A stretch of DNA of 64,000 nt from Drosophila miranda (lineage: Eukaryota > Arthropoda > Insecta > Diptera > Drosophilidae). This document shows positions 45,927-55,999 of this stretch, one piece after another (within the stretch, counting starts at the first letter, position 1; the number at the start of each line of letters is the position of its first letter). The notes beneath the pieces were generated by a model. The model was not told the origin of the DNA. It did no database searches and saw only the letters and a list, made by a program, of their open reading frames with translations. Position numbers and translations under genes: made by a program. The stretch lies in NCBI RefSeq assembly GCF_003369915.1, contig NW_022881614.1:8081001-8145000 (forward strand), in the 5' to 3' direction.

Positions 45927-48254
45927 TTCGCCCCCCGTTGGAAGGCAAAGGCTTTCAACAGATCCATCCTGAAGGGGCAGAACCGCTATTTTTCCAACGG
46001 CCCTCTTGAAGATGCTTGCTTGGGCGCAGCTGGCGGCTACGCTGGGATGATCGTCGAACGCAGCAATCGGCGCTTCTTTACGAAGGCGGCTTGTCGTGAT
46101 TACGTCTTGATCATCGGGAACCTCTGTAATTGCATAGAATGGCAGGAAATTTGGCAATGTAGAAATTGTTGAAAGTTGAATTTCATTTAGCGTGGATATG
46201 TAGGTTTTTAATATATGGAAAAGTTCGCGCTGCAGTTCCTGATTCTCCGATCGCAGTTTTTCCACTTGCACCTGGCACTCGAGCAGCTGCTTCCTGCATT
46301 GCTGCTCTAAGTTTTGGTACTCCAGCGTTGTGGGTCGAAAATCGTCAATAGAGATGCACGAGGAATTTTCAAAAGCGGCTAAAGCTGCACGCTTATTCTC
46401 CGAGCTATCAATGCTTCCTGATACTATCCAACCAAGTTTTGTCTCCTGCAATGTTGGCAATTGGGCTGATAGTCGAATCTGTCCGACGCACATTAAATCG
46501 AAGAACAAACCAGAACCTATCAACAGATCGATACGTTGGGGCTTGGAGAAATTAGGATCAGCTAGTTTTAGATTATTCGGCATTGGCCAATCCTTTGCGT
46601 CTACGCCGAAGTTAGGCTGCATTTCCGTAATTGAGTTGGTGACAATTGCAGCGAAGGAAGCTCGATAGCTTGCGTCCTGGGATTGTACAACTATATGTAC
46701 AGACTTGCTCGAAGGTAGAATGGAATCTCCGATTCCAGAGATGTGAACAAAAGACGAGCGATGATCCAACTGCAACTGATCAGCCAGTCTAGATGTTACA
46801 AAGTTTGCCTGTGATGCAGAATCCAAAATGGCACGACATGGGATAAGTGCTCCATAACGATCTGTTACATGGACGAGGGCAGTAGGTAGCAACACGTTCT
46901 GGCTAGGCTGAGATTTCTGGATCGAGGGGGGAGGGCTAGAGCACCCGCTTGCTAGAAGCACAGTCGCGGCCTCTTGCTGGATCGATTCCTCGGCCGGTGA
47001 AGAGGAAGATGAAGCACCAGTTCCCGATGGAATGTGGAGTAGCGTGTGATGTTTGGCCTGGCAATGCCTGCAAAGTCCTGACCTGCACCTCTGCAATTCA
47101 TGGCCTTTGTTGAGGCAGTTCAAACACAAGCGGCTCTTCTTTGCTTCTTTGTATCGTTCAAACGCAGAGAGATTCAGGAATGCCTGACATCTAGATATGT
47201 AATGCTCGGAGGAATTGCAATGGTTACATATGGGGTTAGGATGGTCGTTACTGGAGGTGATAAGGGTGACAGGATTGTCTTCTCCCACCTGTTGACTAGG
47301 ACTTGTTGCCATGGCTGATCCCAAATTCTCCAGCATCCGACATCTCGCTTCCAAAAATGAGGCCATGCTTGACCACCGAGGCAATCCTGACGTCGGCAAG
47401 TTCTCTTCCCATTTCTCCTTTGTTTTGTGGTCCAGTTTCGTGCCTATGATGAAGATCAGCAACCCATCCGAAATCTCCTGCGGGGTCGCCAAGGTCTGAA
47501 GTGCACGCAAGTGCGAATTGATTTTGTCGCTGAGCGCGCGCAAGCCGATAGCTGAGCCCTTCTCCACCCCTTGCAGCCCGAAAATAGCCTTGACGTGTGC
47601 CTGAAAATGTAACAGTTTATTATCGAATCGCAACATTAGCAAATTCAACGCCTTGTCGTAATTCTCCTCAGAAAGTTCCAAGGAACGAATCGTATCCAGC
47701 GCAGCACCATCTAGACATCCACGAAGATATTGGAATTTTTCGATGATTGGTATACGATGGTCTTTGTGCACCATTGTCGAGAACATCGAGTGGAATTCTG
47801 GCCAATCCATGTAGTTCCCCCCGAATCGCGGAAGCTGCAACTCGGGCATTCGAGAACGGCCTATACTATTATAGGCGAACAACGACGAATTCCCCTCGAG
47901 AGTATGCCGAGCCGTTGAATTGGCAACATTTACCGTGCGAGCAGCCATCAACTCCCGCGACAGCCTGGACCTAACCTTGACATAAACAATCGAAAAGTCC
48001 AGCCGGGCATCATGGGCTAACTGCAGGAAATCCAGCCTTTCAAGGCTCGTTTGAGCGGCATCGAAATCCGCATTCATTCGCTCGATCTGCTCTAAGCGAG
48101 CTTGAGCCTCATCTAACTCGGCAAGCTCTTCCTTGGTGAGAAAGCGATCCATGGCCTTTAGTTGGCGCGCGATGGACTCGGCCTTGTGCTTGTAGAAATC
48201 TACATCACTCGGCATTGCTGCGTTCGCGACATTGGTAGGCTCAGGTGCTGCCAT
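45900..48254 (-). CDS. Gag-protease protein with coiled-coil C-terminus
   Basis: 784 codons from ATG 48254 (MAAPEPTNVANAAMP). An N-terminal helical region is followed by DUF1759-type gag (LPRFGGNYMDWPEFHSMFS, LRGCLDGAALDTIRSLELS). Zinc knuckles come next (CNHCNSSEHYISRC; CLNCLNKGHELQRC; CRHCQAKHH). The A17/DUF1758-type protease has AILDSASQANFV; the usual D-S-G reads D-S-A here. IDLLIGSGLFFDLM and LGWIVSGSI follow. Instead of entering pol it continues into a heptad-like segment (QNLEQQCRKQLLECQVQVEK) and a ~100-residue tail I do not recognise, stopping inside the LTR at 45900. Copy-specific: two codons are missing near residue 50 (AQARLEQ). Confidence 0.85.
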   Translation of the reverse strand: MAAPEPTNVANAAMPSDVDFYKHKAESIARQLKAMDRFLTKEELAELDEAQARLEQIERMNADFDAAQTSLERLDFLQLAHDARLDFSIVYVKVRSRLSRELMAARTVNVANSTARHTLEGNSSLFAYNSIGRSRMPELQLPRFGGNYMDWPEFHSMFSTMVHKDHRIPIIEKFQYLRGCLDGAALDTIRSLELSEENYDKALNLLMLRFDNKLLHFQAHVKAIFGLQGVEKGSAIGLRALSDKINSHLRALQTLATPQEISDGLLIFIIGTKLDHKTKEKWEENLPTSGLPRWSSMASFLEARCRMLENLGSAMATSPSQQVGEDNPVTLITSSNDHPNPICNHCNSSEHYISRCQAFLNLSAFERYKEAKKSRLCLNCLNKGHELQRCRSGLCRHCQAKHHTLLHIPSGTGASSSSSPAEESIQQEAATVLLASGCSSPPPSIQKSQPSQNVLLPTALVHVTDRYGALIPCRAILDSASQANFVTSRLADQLQLDHRSSFVHISGIGDSILPSSKSVHIVVQSQDASYRASFAAIVTNSITEMQPNFGVDAKDWPMPNNLKLADPNFSKPQRIDLLIGSGLFFDLMCVGQIRLSAQLPTLQETKLGWIVSGSIDSSENKRAALAAFENSSCISIDDFRPTTLEYQNLEQQCRKQLLECQVQVEKLRSENQELQRELFHILKTYISTLNEIQLSTISTLPNFLPFYAITEVPDDQDVITTSRLRKEAPIAAFDDHPSVAASCAQASIFKRAVGKIAVLPLQDGSVESLCLPTGGECSEQNPAD

Positions 48255-48592
48255 GTTGAGGTTTTAAAAGAGTCACTCAGCACGACCGAAAAAGACGTAT
48301 AAACGTGGGAACCGAAAGCAAAGGGATTACAGCTAATGCCTTTAGCTGTGCGGCTGTGCGAGCTGTCCGATTCCGCTTTGTACTCCGCTTGTGTGTATTA
48401 GTGAGTTCGCTGCACTGCCTACCGCACTGCACTGACCGAATTGTCGCGACAGAGAAATTAATAGCCAGCAATGCGTGTATGTAGGTGTATGTAAGTGTGT
48501 TTTAGCACCGAATTGTGCTTAACCGCCGAAAATTTGCTAGGGCTAGCGAATGTCGATCGCGAATGATTATTAATTGACACTGCAACTCAGAG

Positions 48593-48610
48593 ATCACGTC
48601 GGGGTCACCA
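48593..48610 (-). other. Primer-binding site, tRNA-Trp
   Basis: The plus strand reads ATCACGTCGGGGTCACCA, which equals the 3' end of animal tRNA-Trp including CCA. The element's minus-sense RNA would thus pair with tRNA-Trp for 18 bases. It lies 7 bases inside the 5' LTR. Confidence 0.85.
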
Positions 48611-48617
48611 AACTTTA

Positions 48618-48989
48618 TGTGGAGATAATGTTTTTTATCCCCAATCGGCCGACTAATTATTTCGAATTAAATAAAACTCGGCGCAGAAATAAAATTACGA
48701 TATGTTCTTTAATGCGTGACATCCAAATTGCAAGTGTAGCTTGCCTGCCCTTTACATTGCCGCTCCGATCGCTAAGCGCAGCTTCGCTCGACCGACGTCG
48801 GTAGGCAGACGCAAAGCGGAGATAGCGAAGAGCGAGCTGGCAGAGAGCGTTTAGCAGGGCAAGCAAGCGCAAAGCTTTAACAAACAAATGAGTGACATAG
48901 ACATAAGTAACAAACAAAATAAGCGGCTGAGGGCCAAGAATTAGGTGCTATTTGGCAAGCAGCTAATCGGCTGGGTTCTGCTCCGAACA
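48618..48989 (-). repeat. 5' LTR of gag-only element
   Basis: 372 bp, same ends as the left LTR; the right edge abuts the second CTTGC target copy. Confidence 0.9.
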
Positions 48990-49037
48990 CTTGCTACGGA
49001 TATATTTTTGGACGATACAGGACCTTTTGCTAAATTG

Positions 49038-49877
49038 TAAATTGCATGTATTTTATTGCCGTCGCTGGTTACATGTTCTATGGGATAAATAACATAAAAA
49101 GGGTTTAATTTGACTCTAATGATTAAACTATTGGCTCTGTATGGATATTTTGAACTAATGCGGATTCGTTCCGTTTACCGCTAAATTAACTTATAAGTCT
49201 AGCGAGGGCTGACGGATTCAGGAATGGAATATCAAAATTGTGCAACAGGTTACGTTTTTTTTGTTGGCCTTTTTTATGCTAAGTCCAATAAAAGCAAGTA
49301 TTTAAAATAAACCAGTTAATTAGAAAATAGGTTCATTAATTGGATACAATTATGTGGGCAGAGCTGAGAGATCTATCTAGCTAGAAATATTCGACGGAAT
49401 ATCAAAAACGAGGAATATGTATAAAGAACTTGAATTCGTTAGTATATTTACGGTATATTTCTGAGGGTCGGACGGTATATTTCGATAAATCGGGCACACT
49501 GAACATCACATCCCTGGCATTTTAATTTATGAAAACTGCGCGTGTTTTTGTTATTTCTTTAAAGTAGTTAAAAGTTATAAAAATAAGTTACAAAGTTTAG
49601 TTACAAAGTTAAGTTAAAAGTTAAGTCCCCAGAGAACGCTGCTGCCCATTTGCAAAGAAGAGCTATTAACCTCTTGTAAAAAAAACGCGGGTATAATCTC
49701 GATATGGCAGCATGCGACTTATACTTCGTATTCCTAATATTTGCGGCTCATAAATTGACTGACGCTGTGAAGTTAAACCAACCGCGAGTGTTGCTTCCCA
49801 TTTTCAACGACAAACCCGTCAACTTAACTTTGGAGGTGGACGAACGAAATTGCTACAAATGGTGAGAGGCGTCGGCA
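49038..49877 (+). repeat. Left arm of Gp210 palindrome 4
   Basis: SDR 3' flank, Gp210 5' flank and exon 1. Motif 1 is altered here (CGGGCACACTG). Inverted partner at 51122-51978. Confidence 0.86.
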
Positions 49878-51230
49878 CGGCTAGACCGGCATTTTAACCT
49901 CAAAATATTTATTTTTGTTGTTTGGTATTTGATCGCTGCTGGAGCGAATTGAAGGGTCGCAAGCAATCACTATGCAATACCAAGATATTGCGCCAGGATC
50001 AAATACTTCTCTTTTGGGCTAACATCCTAAGCATTGTTTAAAAGCTAGTTCCGTCTACGGGCCGTCCCCCCGTACCACTATCTTGGTATTGCATAGTCTT
50101 TAATGTTTTATTTTATGTTTTAAGATGTTTTAACGTCGACTGACGGACACTAACCTCAAATTAACCTAACCTCAACAAAATATTACAATACCTACATACA
50201 AATATATTTCAGGACATCTTCCCGTCAAGACCTTATATCTGTGCAACCGGTGTATCATGGCTTCAGCGAATGCGCCTACGAGGCAGTGGTCACAGTGCGG
50301 ACCCGCGAGCGACGCCGCAACACGGCCATCGTGTTTGCAGAGGAAGTGCAGACCGGTGCCATGCTGCGCTGCGACGTAATAGTGGACAAAATTAGCAGTC
50401 TGAACGTGTGGACTGCCACACGGCAGCTCTACCTGGAGGAGGCGCCAGCGATCTTCGAGCTGCACGCCTTCGATTCTCAGGGCAACGAGTTCTTCACCCT
50501 CGAGGGAATCGAGTTCAACTGGGACATCTCGGAGCATGACAGCAAGAAGCCGCCCGCAATGCGGTTCCTCACCATCTCGAAAAGCCCCTACCACACTGTG
50601 CCCCCCGCCCTCGAGAAGTTCGAAGCCGCTGGCATCAAGGGCTACATGATCCTGCTGGAGGGTATCAATACGGGCACTTCAAAGATAACAATCACAATGC
50701 CCTATGCCGAGTACAGCAATGTGAAGCCCCTGGAAATATATATCAGTGTACTGGCCAATATCATTATCGAGCCTTCCGAGGTTACGATCCTGAAAAAAGA
50801 CTCCATTAGCTTCCGCATTCTCCAGCTGAAGATGGACAAGCCGCATGATATTACGAAGAGCAACCAGTACTTCCTCGAAGTGGAGGATGCCACAGTGGCC
50901 AGCTTAATGGGCAACACTGCAACCGATAAGAACACCAAGGGCCCCAGTGCCCTGTTGACAGTGGCAGAGCCCAATAAGCTGGGCATCAGCCTCCTGCCTC
51001 ACAACTGGGTGACGGTGGAGGGCGAGCGGCACGAGGTGGCCTTCGACCTATACTCTCCAGATGGCCAGAAGGTTAATAATGATATTGGCCAGTACACTGA
51101 TATATATTTCCAGGGGCTTCACACGTGCCGACGCCTCTCACCATTTGTAGCAATTTCGTTCGTCCACCTCCAAAGTGAAGTTGACGGGTTTGTCGTTGAA
51201 AATAGGAAGCAACACTCGCGGTTGGTTTAA
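49704..51230 (+). CDS. Gp210: Chimeric Gp210 N-terminal protein, copy 4 (open frame)
   Basis: Exon 1 49704-49861 plus exon 2 50213-51230 gives 1176 nt, 391 residues without a stop. Residues 1 to about 20 form a signal peptide ([13 protein letters not shown]). About 320 residues of Gp210 lumenal sequence follow, including [36 protein letters not shown] and [15 protein letters not shown]. The GNELG...MPE segment is deleted in frame, as in copy 3. From GQKV on, about 51 residues ([16 protein letters not shown]...) are translated from antisense exon 2 and antisense exon 1. The nuclear-pore transmembrane anchor is missing, so a product would be lumenal or secreted. Motif 1 upstream is mutated, so expression is uncertain. 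Confidence 0.75.
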
Positions 51231-51978
51231 CTTCACAGCGTCAGTCAATTTATGAGCCGCAAATATTAGGAATACGAAGTATTAGTCGCATGCTGCCATA
51301 TCGAGATTATACCCGCTTTTTTTTACAAGAGGTTAATAGCTCTTCTTTGCAAATGGGCAGCAGCGTTCTCTGGGGACTTAACTTTGTAACTAAACTTTGT
51401 AACTTATTTTTATAACTTTTAACTACTTTAAGGAAATAACAAAAACACGCGCAGTTTTCATAAATTAAAATGCCAGGGATGTGATGTTCAGTGTGACCGA
51501 TTTATCGAAATATACCGTCCGACCCTGAGAAATATACCGTAAATATACTGACGAATTCAAGTTCTTTATACATATTCCTCGTTTTTTATATTCCGTCGAA
51601 TATTTCTAGCTAGATAGATCTCTCAGCTCTGCCCACATAATTGTATCCAATTAATGAACCTATTTTCTAATTAACTGGTTTATTTTAAATACTTGCTTTT
51701 ATTGGACTTAGCATAAAAAAGGCCAACAAAAAAACGTAAGAGAATAATAATAAAGAGAATAACCTGTTGCACAATTTTGATATTCCATTCCTGAAACCGT
51801 CAGCCCTCGCTAGACTTATAAGTTAATTTAGCGGTAAACGGAACGAATCCGCATTATTTCAAAATATCCATACAGAGCCAATAGTTTAATCATTAGAGTC
51901 AAATTAAACCCTTTTCATGTTATTTATCCCATAGAACATGTAACCAGCGATGGCAATAAAATACATGCAATTTACAAT
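51122..51978 (-). repeat. Right arm of Gp210 palindrome 4
   Basis: Inverted exon 1, 5' flank and the longest surviving inverted SDR 3' UTR: it keeps the GTCAAATTAAACCC and CATGTTATTTATCCC segments lost in other copies. Confidence 0.86.
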
Positions 51979-52584
51979 TTAGCAAAAGGCTGCTCCGTTC
52001 ATGAACTTCTGCCCCAGCTGTAGGATGTAGTCGTTGAGACGCACCACTCGAAGGCGTTCCGCTTCCGGCAGGTGAAACAGTTTTGAGCGGGAATAGATCT
52101 CTTGATGGGCATGACCTCACCTCTCCACCACACAGCAAATGCTGATGCAGGCCTGCTCCGCCGCCTCCATGTACTTGTTCTTGGGGTGCGCGATCCGTAT
52201 GAACTCGGCCAGGTCGGCTACCTTGCACAGGGAGTCGGAGAGCTCGTCGAATATGTCGACCATTTTGCGTTGTCTTTGACTGGAAATCGCCTCTGCGATG
52301 AGATCCTGCGATTTGTTCTCCACATTGTCCCTTAGCAAATAGAAACCTTCGAAAGTGCAAAGCTCGGGCATCCGGAAAAGGCCCTGTCCATGAAAAATTG
52401 ATTAAGATCTGCGCTCTCCAGGCTGGAGGATTTCATGGCTCACCGCAACCTCGCGGGTAAAGTTGATGCGCTTCGACGGCGGCGCATTGAATGCCGTTGC
52501 TAGCGGCGACCAGGTGGAGACTAGCTTCCGGTGCCGCATCCTCAACAGAGTGGCGCGGGTGGAGCTGCGACTCATTTGTAACAT
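51979..52584 (-). pseudogene. MIPEP: MIPEP fragment, copy 5, internal deletion
   Basis: Exons 1 and 2 are present. A deletion between GGCAGGTGAA and ACGAAACAG (near 52079) removes the end of intron 2 with its acceptor and the first part of exon 3, including LNTHKPLYQ through DFEQCG. The remaining exon 3 piece (from HLPEAERLRVV) ends in the same AFC-stop fusion. It cannot splice like the other copies. Confidence 0.82.
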
Positions 52585-52708
52585 GATGCTGCTTGAATGT
52601 GGGCCAATGTGGATTGCGTTACATATTCCATCAGCTGTTCCGGCCAGGGCTGGCGACTCTTCTCGTGCACCAAGCAGCAGCCAGATTTACACTTAAATTT
52701 AGACAAAA

Positions 52709-53790
52709 CTAGTTTTCGCTGTACATAATTACTCACTCCGGCGTTATTGTCTTACGCTGATCGTTGGGCCCAATGATGACGTAGATGTTGACCGCAGCTG
52801 TTTAAAATAGGGAAATCATAAATATACGAGGGGGAACGTTGTGAGTTGCTGCGGACACCGCAACTCTACGGCTATACCCGATACTAAGTCAGTATGGCTC
52901 TTCTCCGGCAGACGCCGCTAATATTAAACGACACGACAAAGAGTGCGTGCGAGAGAGACAGAAAATCAGTCTGAGCGTGACGTCGGGCTCTGCGTAGCCA
53001 CTGCAAATTGATTTGTTCCTATTGGCTATAAAAATGATCTGATCTGATCCAGATTCAGCAATCTGATAGATATGGTCATTATCTATGATTCTGCGTTTTT
53101 AGTTTTCTCGAATGTGCAATATTGTGGATGCAACAGATTTTCGTCCTTTGTGTGGGCGGAAGGGGGTGGGGCGAAATTTTGAAACAAACTCGTCTCGGTC
53201 CGATATATTAGGAGTGTGGATACCAAATTTGGTTGCTCTAGCTTTTGTAGTCTTTGAGATCTAGGCGCTAATGTTTTACTCTAAGCAAAGCCGCCTATGC
53301 TACGTGTGTGTTAGAGAGAGACAGGGCGAGAAAAAATTAAATTGTTTTCTTGATGCTGGCTATAATAATAATACGATCCAATTCAGATTCCGCAGTCTTA
53401 AAGATATGGTCATTCTCTACAACTCTACGTTTTTGGTTTTCTCATATCTTTAAAATTGTGGATGCCACAGATTTTCGTCCTTATGGGAGCGGAAGTGGGC
53501 GGGGCGAAGTTTTGAAATATTTTTGTAGCAGTGACATATCACAGAAGTCTGGATCCAAAACATCGTTGCTCTAGCTCTTATAGTCTTTGAGCACTAGGCG
53601 CTGAAGGGGACGGACAGACGGACAGACGGACGGACGGACAGACAGACAGGGCTCAATCGACTCGGCTATTGATGCTGATCAAGAATATATATACTTTATG
53701 GGGTCGGAAACGATTCCTTCTGGACGTTACACACATCCACTTTTACCACAAATCTAATATACCCAAATACTCATTTTGAGTATCGGGTAT
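52709..53790 (-). mobile_element. DINE-1-like Helitron
   Basis: Interrupts the MIPEP-SDR intergenic region. Read leftward it starts near TATACCCGATACTC at about 53790 and ends CTAG at 52709-52712 with a T following, fitting Helitron rules (CTRR end, insertion between A and T). The ATATATACTTTATGGGGTCG block and the GACGGACA repeat are characteristic of Drosophila DINE-1/INE-1. It contains a diverged internal duplication (about 53025-53290 and 53345-53605). There are no coding genes, so it is non-autonomous. The exact right edge is uncertain by a few bases. Confidence 0.75.
53607..53650. repeat. GACGGACA microsatellite inside DINE-1
   Basis: Tandem GACGGACA/GACA units, the usual short-repeat block of DINE-1-type elements. 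Confidence 0.8.
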
Positions 53791-54095
53791 AATTAATAAA
53801 CAACTGCGACACATCGAAGCTTTTTATTTGACATGTTTATTTGTTGGTGCTATCATACCTATGCCTGTACATACACACAGCGTATTAAATTTTATCTTTA
53901 AAATATATGCATTTTCTATCCATGGTATCCGACCTTTGATCCTGGAAAGAGTATGAAAGGTTCGACTTGAGTAAATCTACTTTTACCTGGAACTCACTGT
54001 GATTAGAGTTGTCGTAATCTCTTCTGATTGGACATTCATATACCAGAAATAAAGCCCATTTCTTCAGTTGACTTAGTTCACTCGACAACGCAATC

Positions 54096-55137
54096 ATGAA
54101 GAACACTGGGTAAGTCTGCACAAACTAGGGGCGAGACGAGGTCAAAGTTGTTCGCTAATCTGACTAATCCGTTAGCAAGCTGAGAGGCAAAATCCTGTTC
54201 ATTACCGGCGGATCCCGTGGAATCGGCAAGGCGATAGCCCTGAAGGCAGCTCGCGATGGGGCGAATATAGTGATCGCTGCCAAGACGGCGGAACCACATC
54301 CCAAGCTACCTGGAACCATCTATACGGCGGCTGAGGAGAGTAAATGAGCTCCTGCAGCCATTTCTGGATGGAGTTTGATCTATGTATTCCGCACTAGTCG
54401 AGCGGGCTGGAGGCCGGGCGTTAGCCTGCATTGTCGATGTGCGCGATGAGAAGCAAGTCCAGCAGACCGTGGAGGCAGCAGTGGCCAAGTTCGGAGGCAT
54501 CGATATCGTTATCAACAATGCCAGTGCCATATCCATGACCCCCACACTCGACACGGAGATGAAGCGCTATGACCTGATGCAGAACATCAACACTAGGGGG
54601 ACATTTCTGGTGTAAGTGGGCCATCGGGCTTATCTACCAATCTCATTGCGTCCGATCAAACTCCACAGATCGAAAAGCTGCTTGCCGTATCTGCTGAAGA
54701 GCGACAATCCGCACATACTGAACCAGTCGCCCCCGCTGAACATGAAGCCGCAGTGGTTCGCCAATCACGCCGCGTACACGATCGCCAAATACGGAATGTC
54801 CATGTGTGTTCTGGGAATGTCGGAGGAGTTCCGTGACCAAGGAATCGCCGTAAATGCTCTGTGGCCGCGTACAACGGTTCACACGGCAGCGGTGGAGATG
54901 CTCAGTGGCCCAGATGGGGCTTTGTACTCCCGCAAGCCCGAGGTAATGGCCGACGCTGCGTATGCAATTATTAGCCGGGATGCTAGGGACTACACCGGAC
55001 ATTTCTTCATTGACGATGATGTTTTGCTGGATGCTGGTGTGAAGGATCTTGCCAAATATGCCTGCTATCCGGAGAATATACATAAGCTGGCTACGGATAT
55101 ATTTTTGGACGATACAGGACCTTTTGCTAAATTGTAA
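54096..55137 (+). CDS. HSDL2: HSDL2-type SDR, copy 7 (intact)
   Basis: Exons 54096-54109, 54176-54339, 54398-54611 and 54669-55137; 286 residues open. The cofactor motif reads TGGSRGIG instead of TGASRGIG, which still fits TGxxxGxG. The intron 2 donor is GTAAAT rather than GTAAGT. YTIAK and the Ala-Lys-Leu end are kept. Its upstream region is disrupted by the DINE-1-like insertion about 300 bp before the ATG. Confidence 0.86.
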
Positions 55138-55999
55138 ATTGCATGTATTTTATTGCCATCGCTGGTTACATGTTCTATGGGATAAATAACATGAAAAGGG
55201 TTTAATTTGACTCTAATGATTAAACTATTGGCTCTGTATGGATATTTTGAACTAATGCGGATTTGTTCCGTTTACCGCTAAATTAACTTATAAGTCTAGC
55301 GAGGGCTGACGGTTTCAGGAATGGAATATCAAAATTGTGCAACAGGTTATTCTCTTTATTATTATTCTATTACGCTTTTTTTGTCGGCCTTTTTTATGCT
55401 AAGTCCAATAAAAGCAAGTATTTAAAATAAACCAGTTAATTAGAAAATAGGTTCATTAATTGGATTTAATTATGTGGGCACAGCTGAGAGATCTATCTAG
55501 CAAGAAATATTCGACGGAATATCAAAAACGAGGAATATGTATAAAGAACTTGAATTCGTTAGTATATTTACGGTCTATTTCTGAGGGTCGGACGGTATAT
55601 TTCGATAAATCGGTTACACTGAACATCACATCCCTGGCATTTTAATTTATGAAAACTGCGCGTGTTCTTGTTATTTCCTTAAAGTAGTTAAAAGTTATAA
55701 AAATAAGTTACAAAGTTTAGTTACAATGTTAAGTTAAAAGTTAAGTCGCCAGAGAACGCTGCTGCCCATTTGCAAAGAAGAGCTATTAACTTCTTGTAAA
55801 AAAAACCGCGGGTATAATCTCGATATGGCAGCATGCGACTTATACTTCGTATTCCTAATATTTGCGGCTCATAAATTGACTAACGCTGTGAAGTTAAACC
55901 AACCGCGAGTGTTGCTTCCCATTTTCAACGACAAACCCGTCAACTTAACTTTGGAGGTGGACGAACGAAATTGCTACAAATGGTGAGAGGCGTCGGCAC
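55138..55999 (+). repeat. Left arm of Gp210 copy 5
   Basis: SDR 3' flank and Gp210 5' flank. Motif 1 is altered (CGGTTACACTG) and several other substitutions are specific to this copy, including a short TTATTATTATTCTATTACG segment near 55360 kept here only. No inverted partner follows in the window. Confidence 0.82.

Larger units (their letters stand above)
45555..48989 (-). mobile_element. Non-autonomous BEL/Pao element (gag-protease only)
   Basis: 3435 bp, leftward, with two 372-bp LTRs beginning TGT and ending ACA and a perfect 5-bp target duplication CTTGC (45550-45554 and 48990-48994) inside SDR exon 4. The interior holds one long gag-protease frame and no reverse transcriptase, RNase H or integrase. 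Its primer-binding site matches tRNA-Trp. It must be mobilised by enzymes from another BEL/Pao element. The single intact frame and near-identical LTRs suggest a young insertion. Confidence 0.9.
44591..49037 (+). pseudogene. HSDL2: SDR copy 6, lacks exon 1, split by LTR element
   Basis: Starts in intron 1 with the same TTAACTTATAAG/GCGAGG fusion as copy 2. Exons 2 (44639-44802) and 3 (44861-45074) are open. Exon 4 begins at 45132, is interrupted at 45555 by the gag-only BEL/Pao element, and resumes at 48990-49037 after the 5-bp target duplication CTTGC. Without the insertion it would be as complete as copy 2. Confidence 0.85.

Noticed and set aside
45882..46172. Plus-strand 96-codon frame starting in the LTR
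   Set aside because: Antisense shadow of the gag-protease tail; it recurs wherever the LTR and tail are copied.
48593..48610. tRNA-Trp gene fragment
   Set aside because: Only the 3'-terminal 18 bases including CCA (not genomically encoded in eukaryotic tRNA genes) are present, next to an LTR; it is a primer-binding site.
53607..53650. CRISPR-like short repeats
   Set aside because: This is a simple GACGGACA microsatellite within a DINE-1-like element, with no spacers; the genome is eukaryotic.
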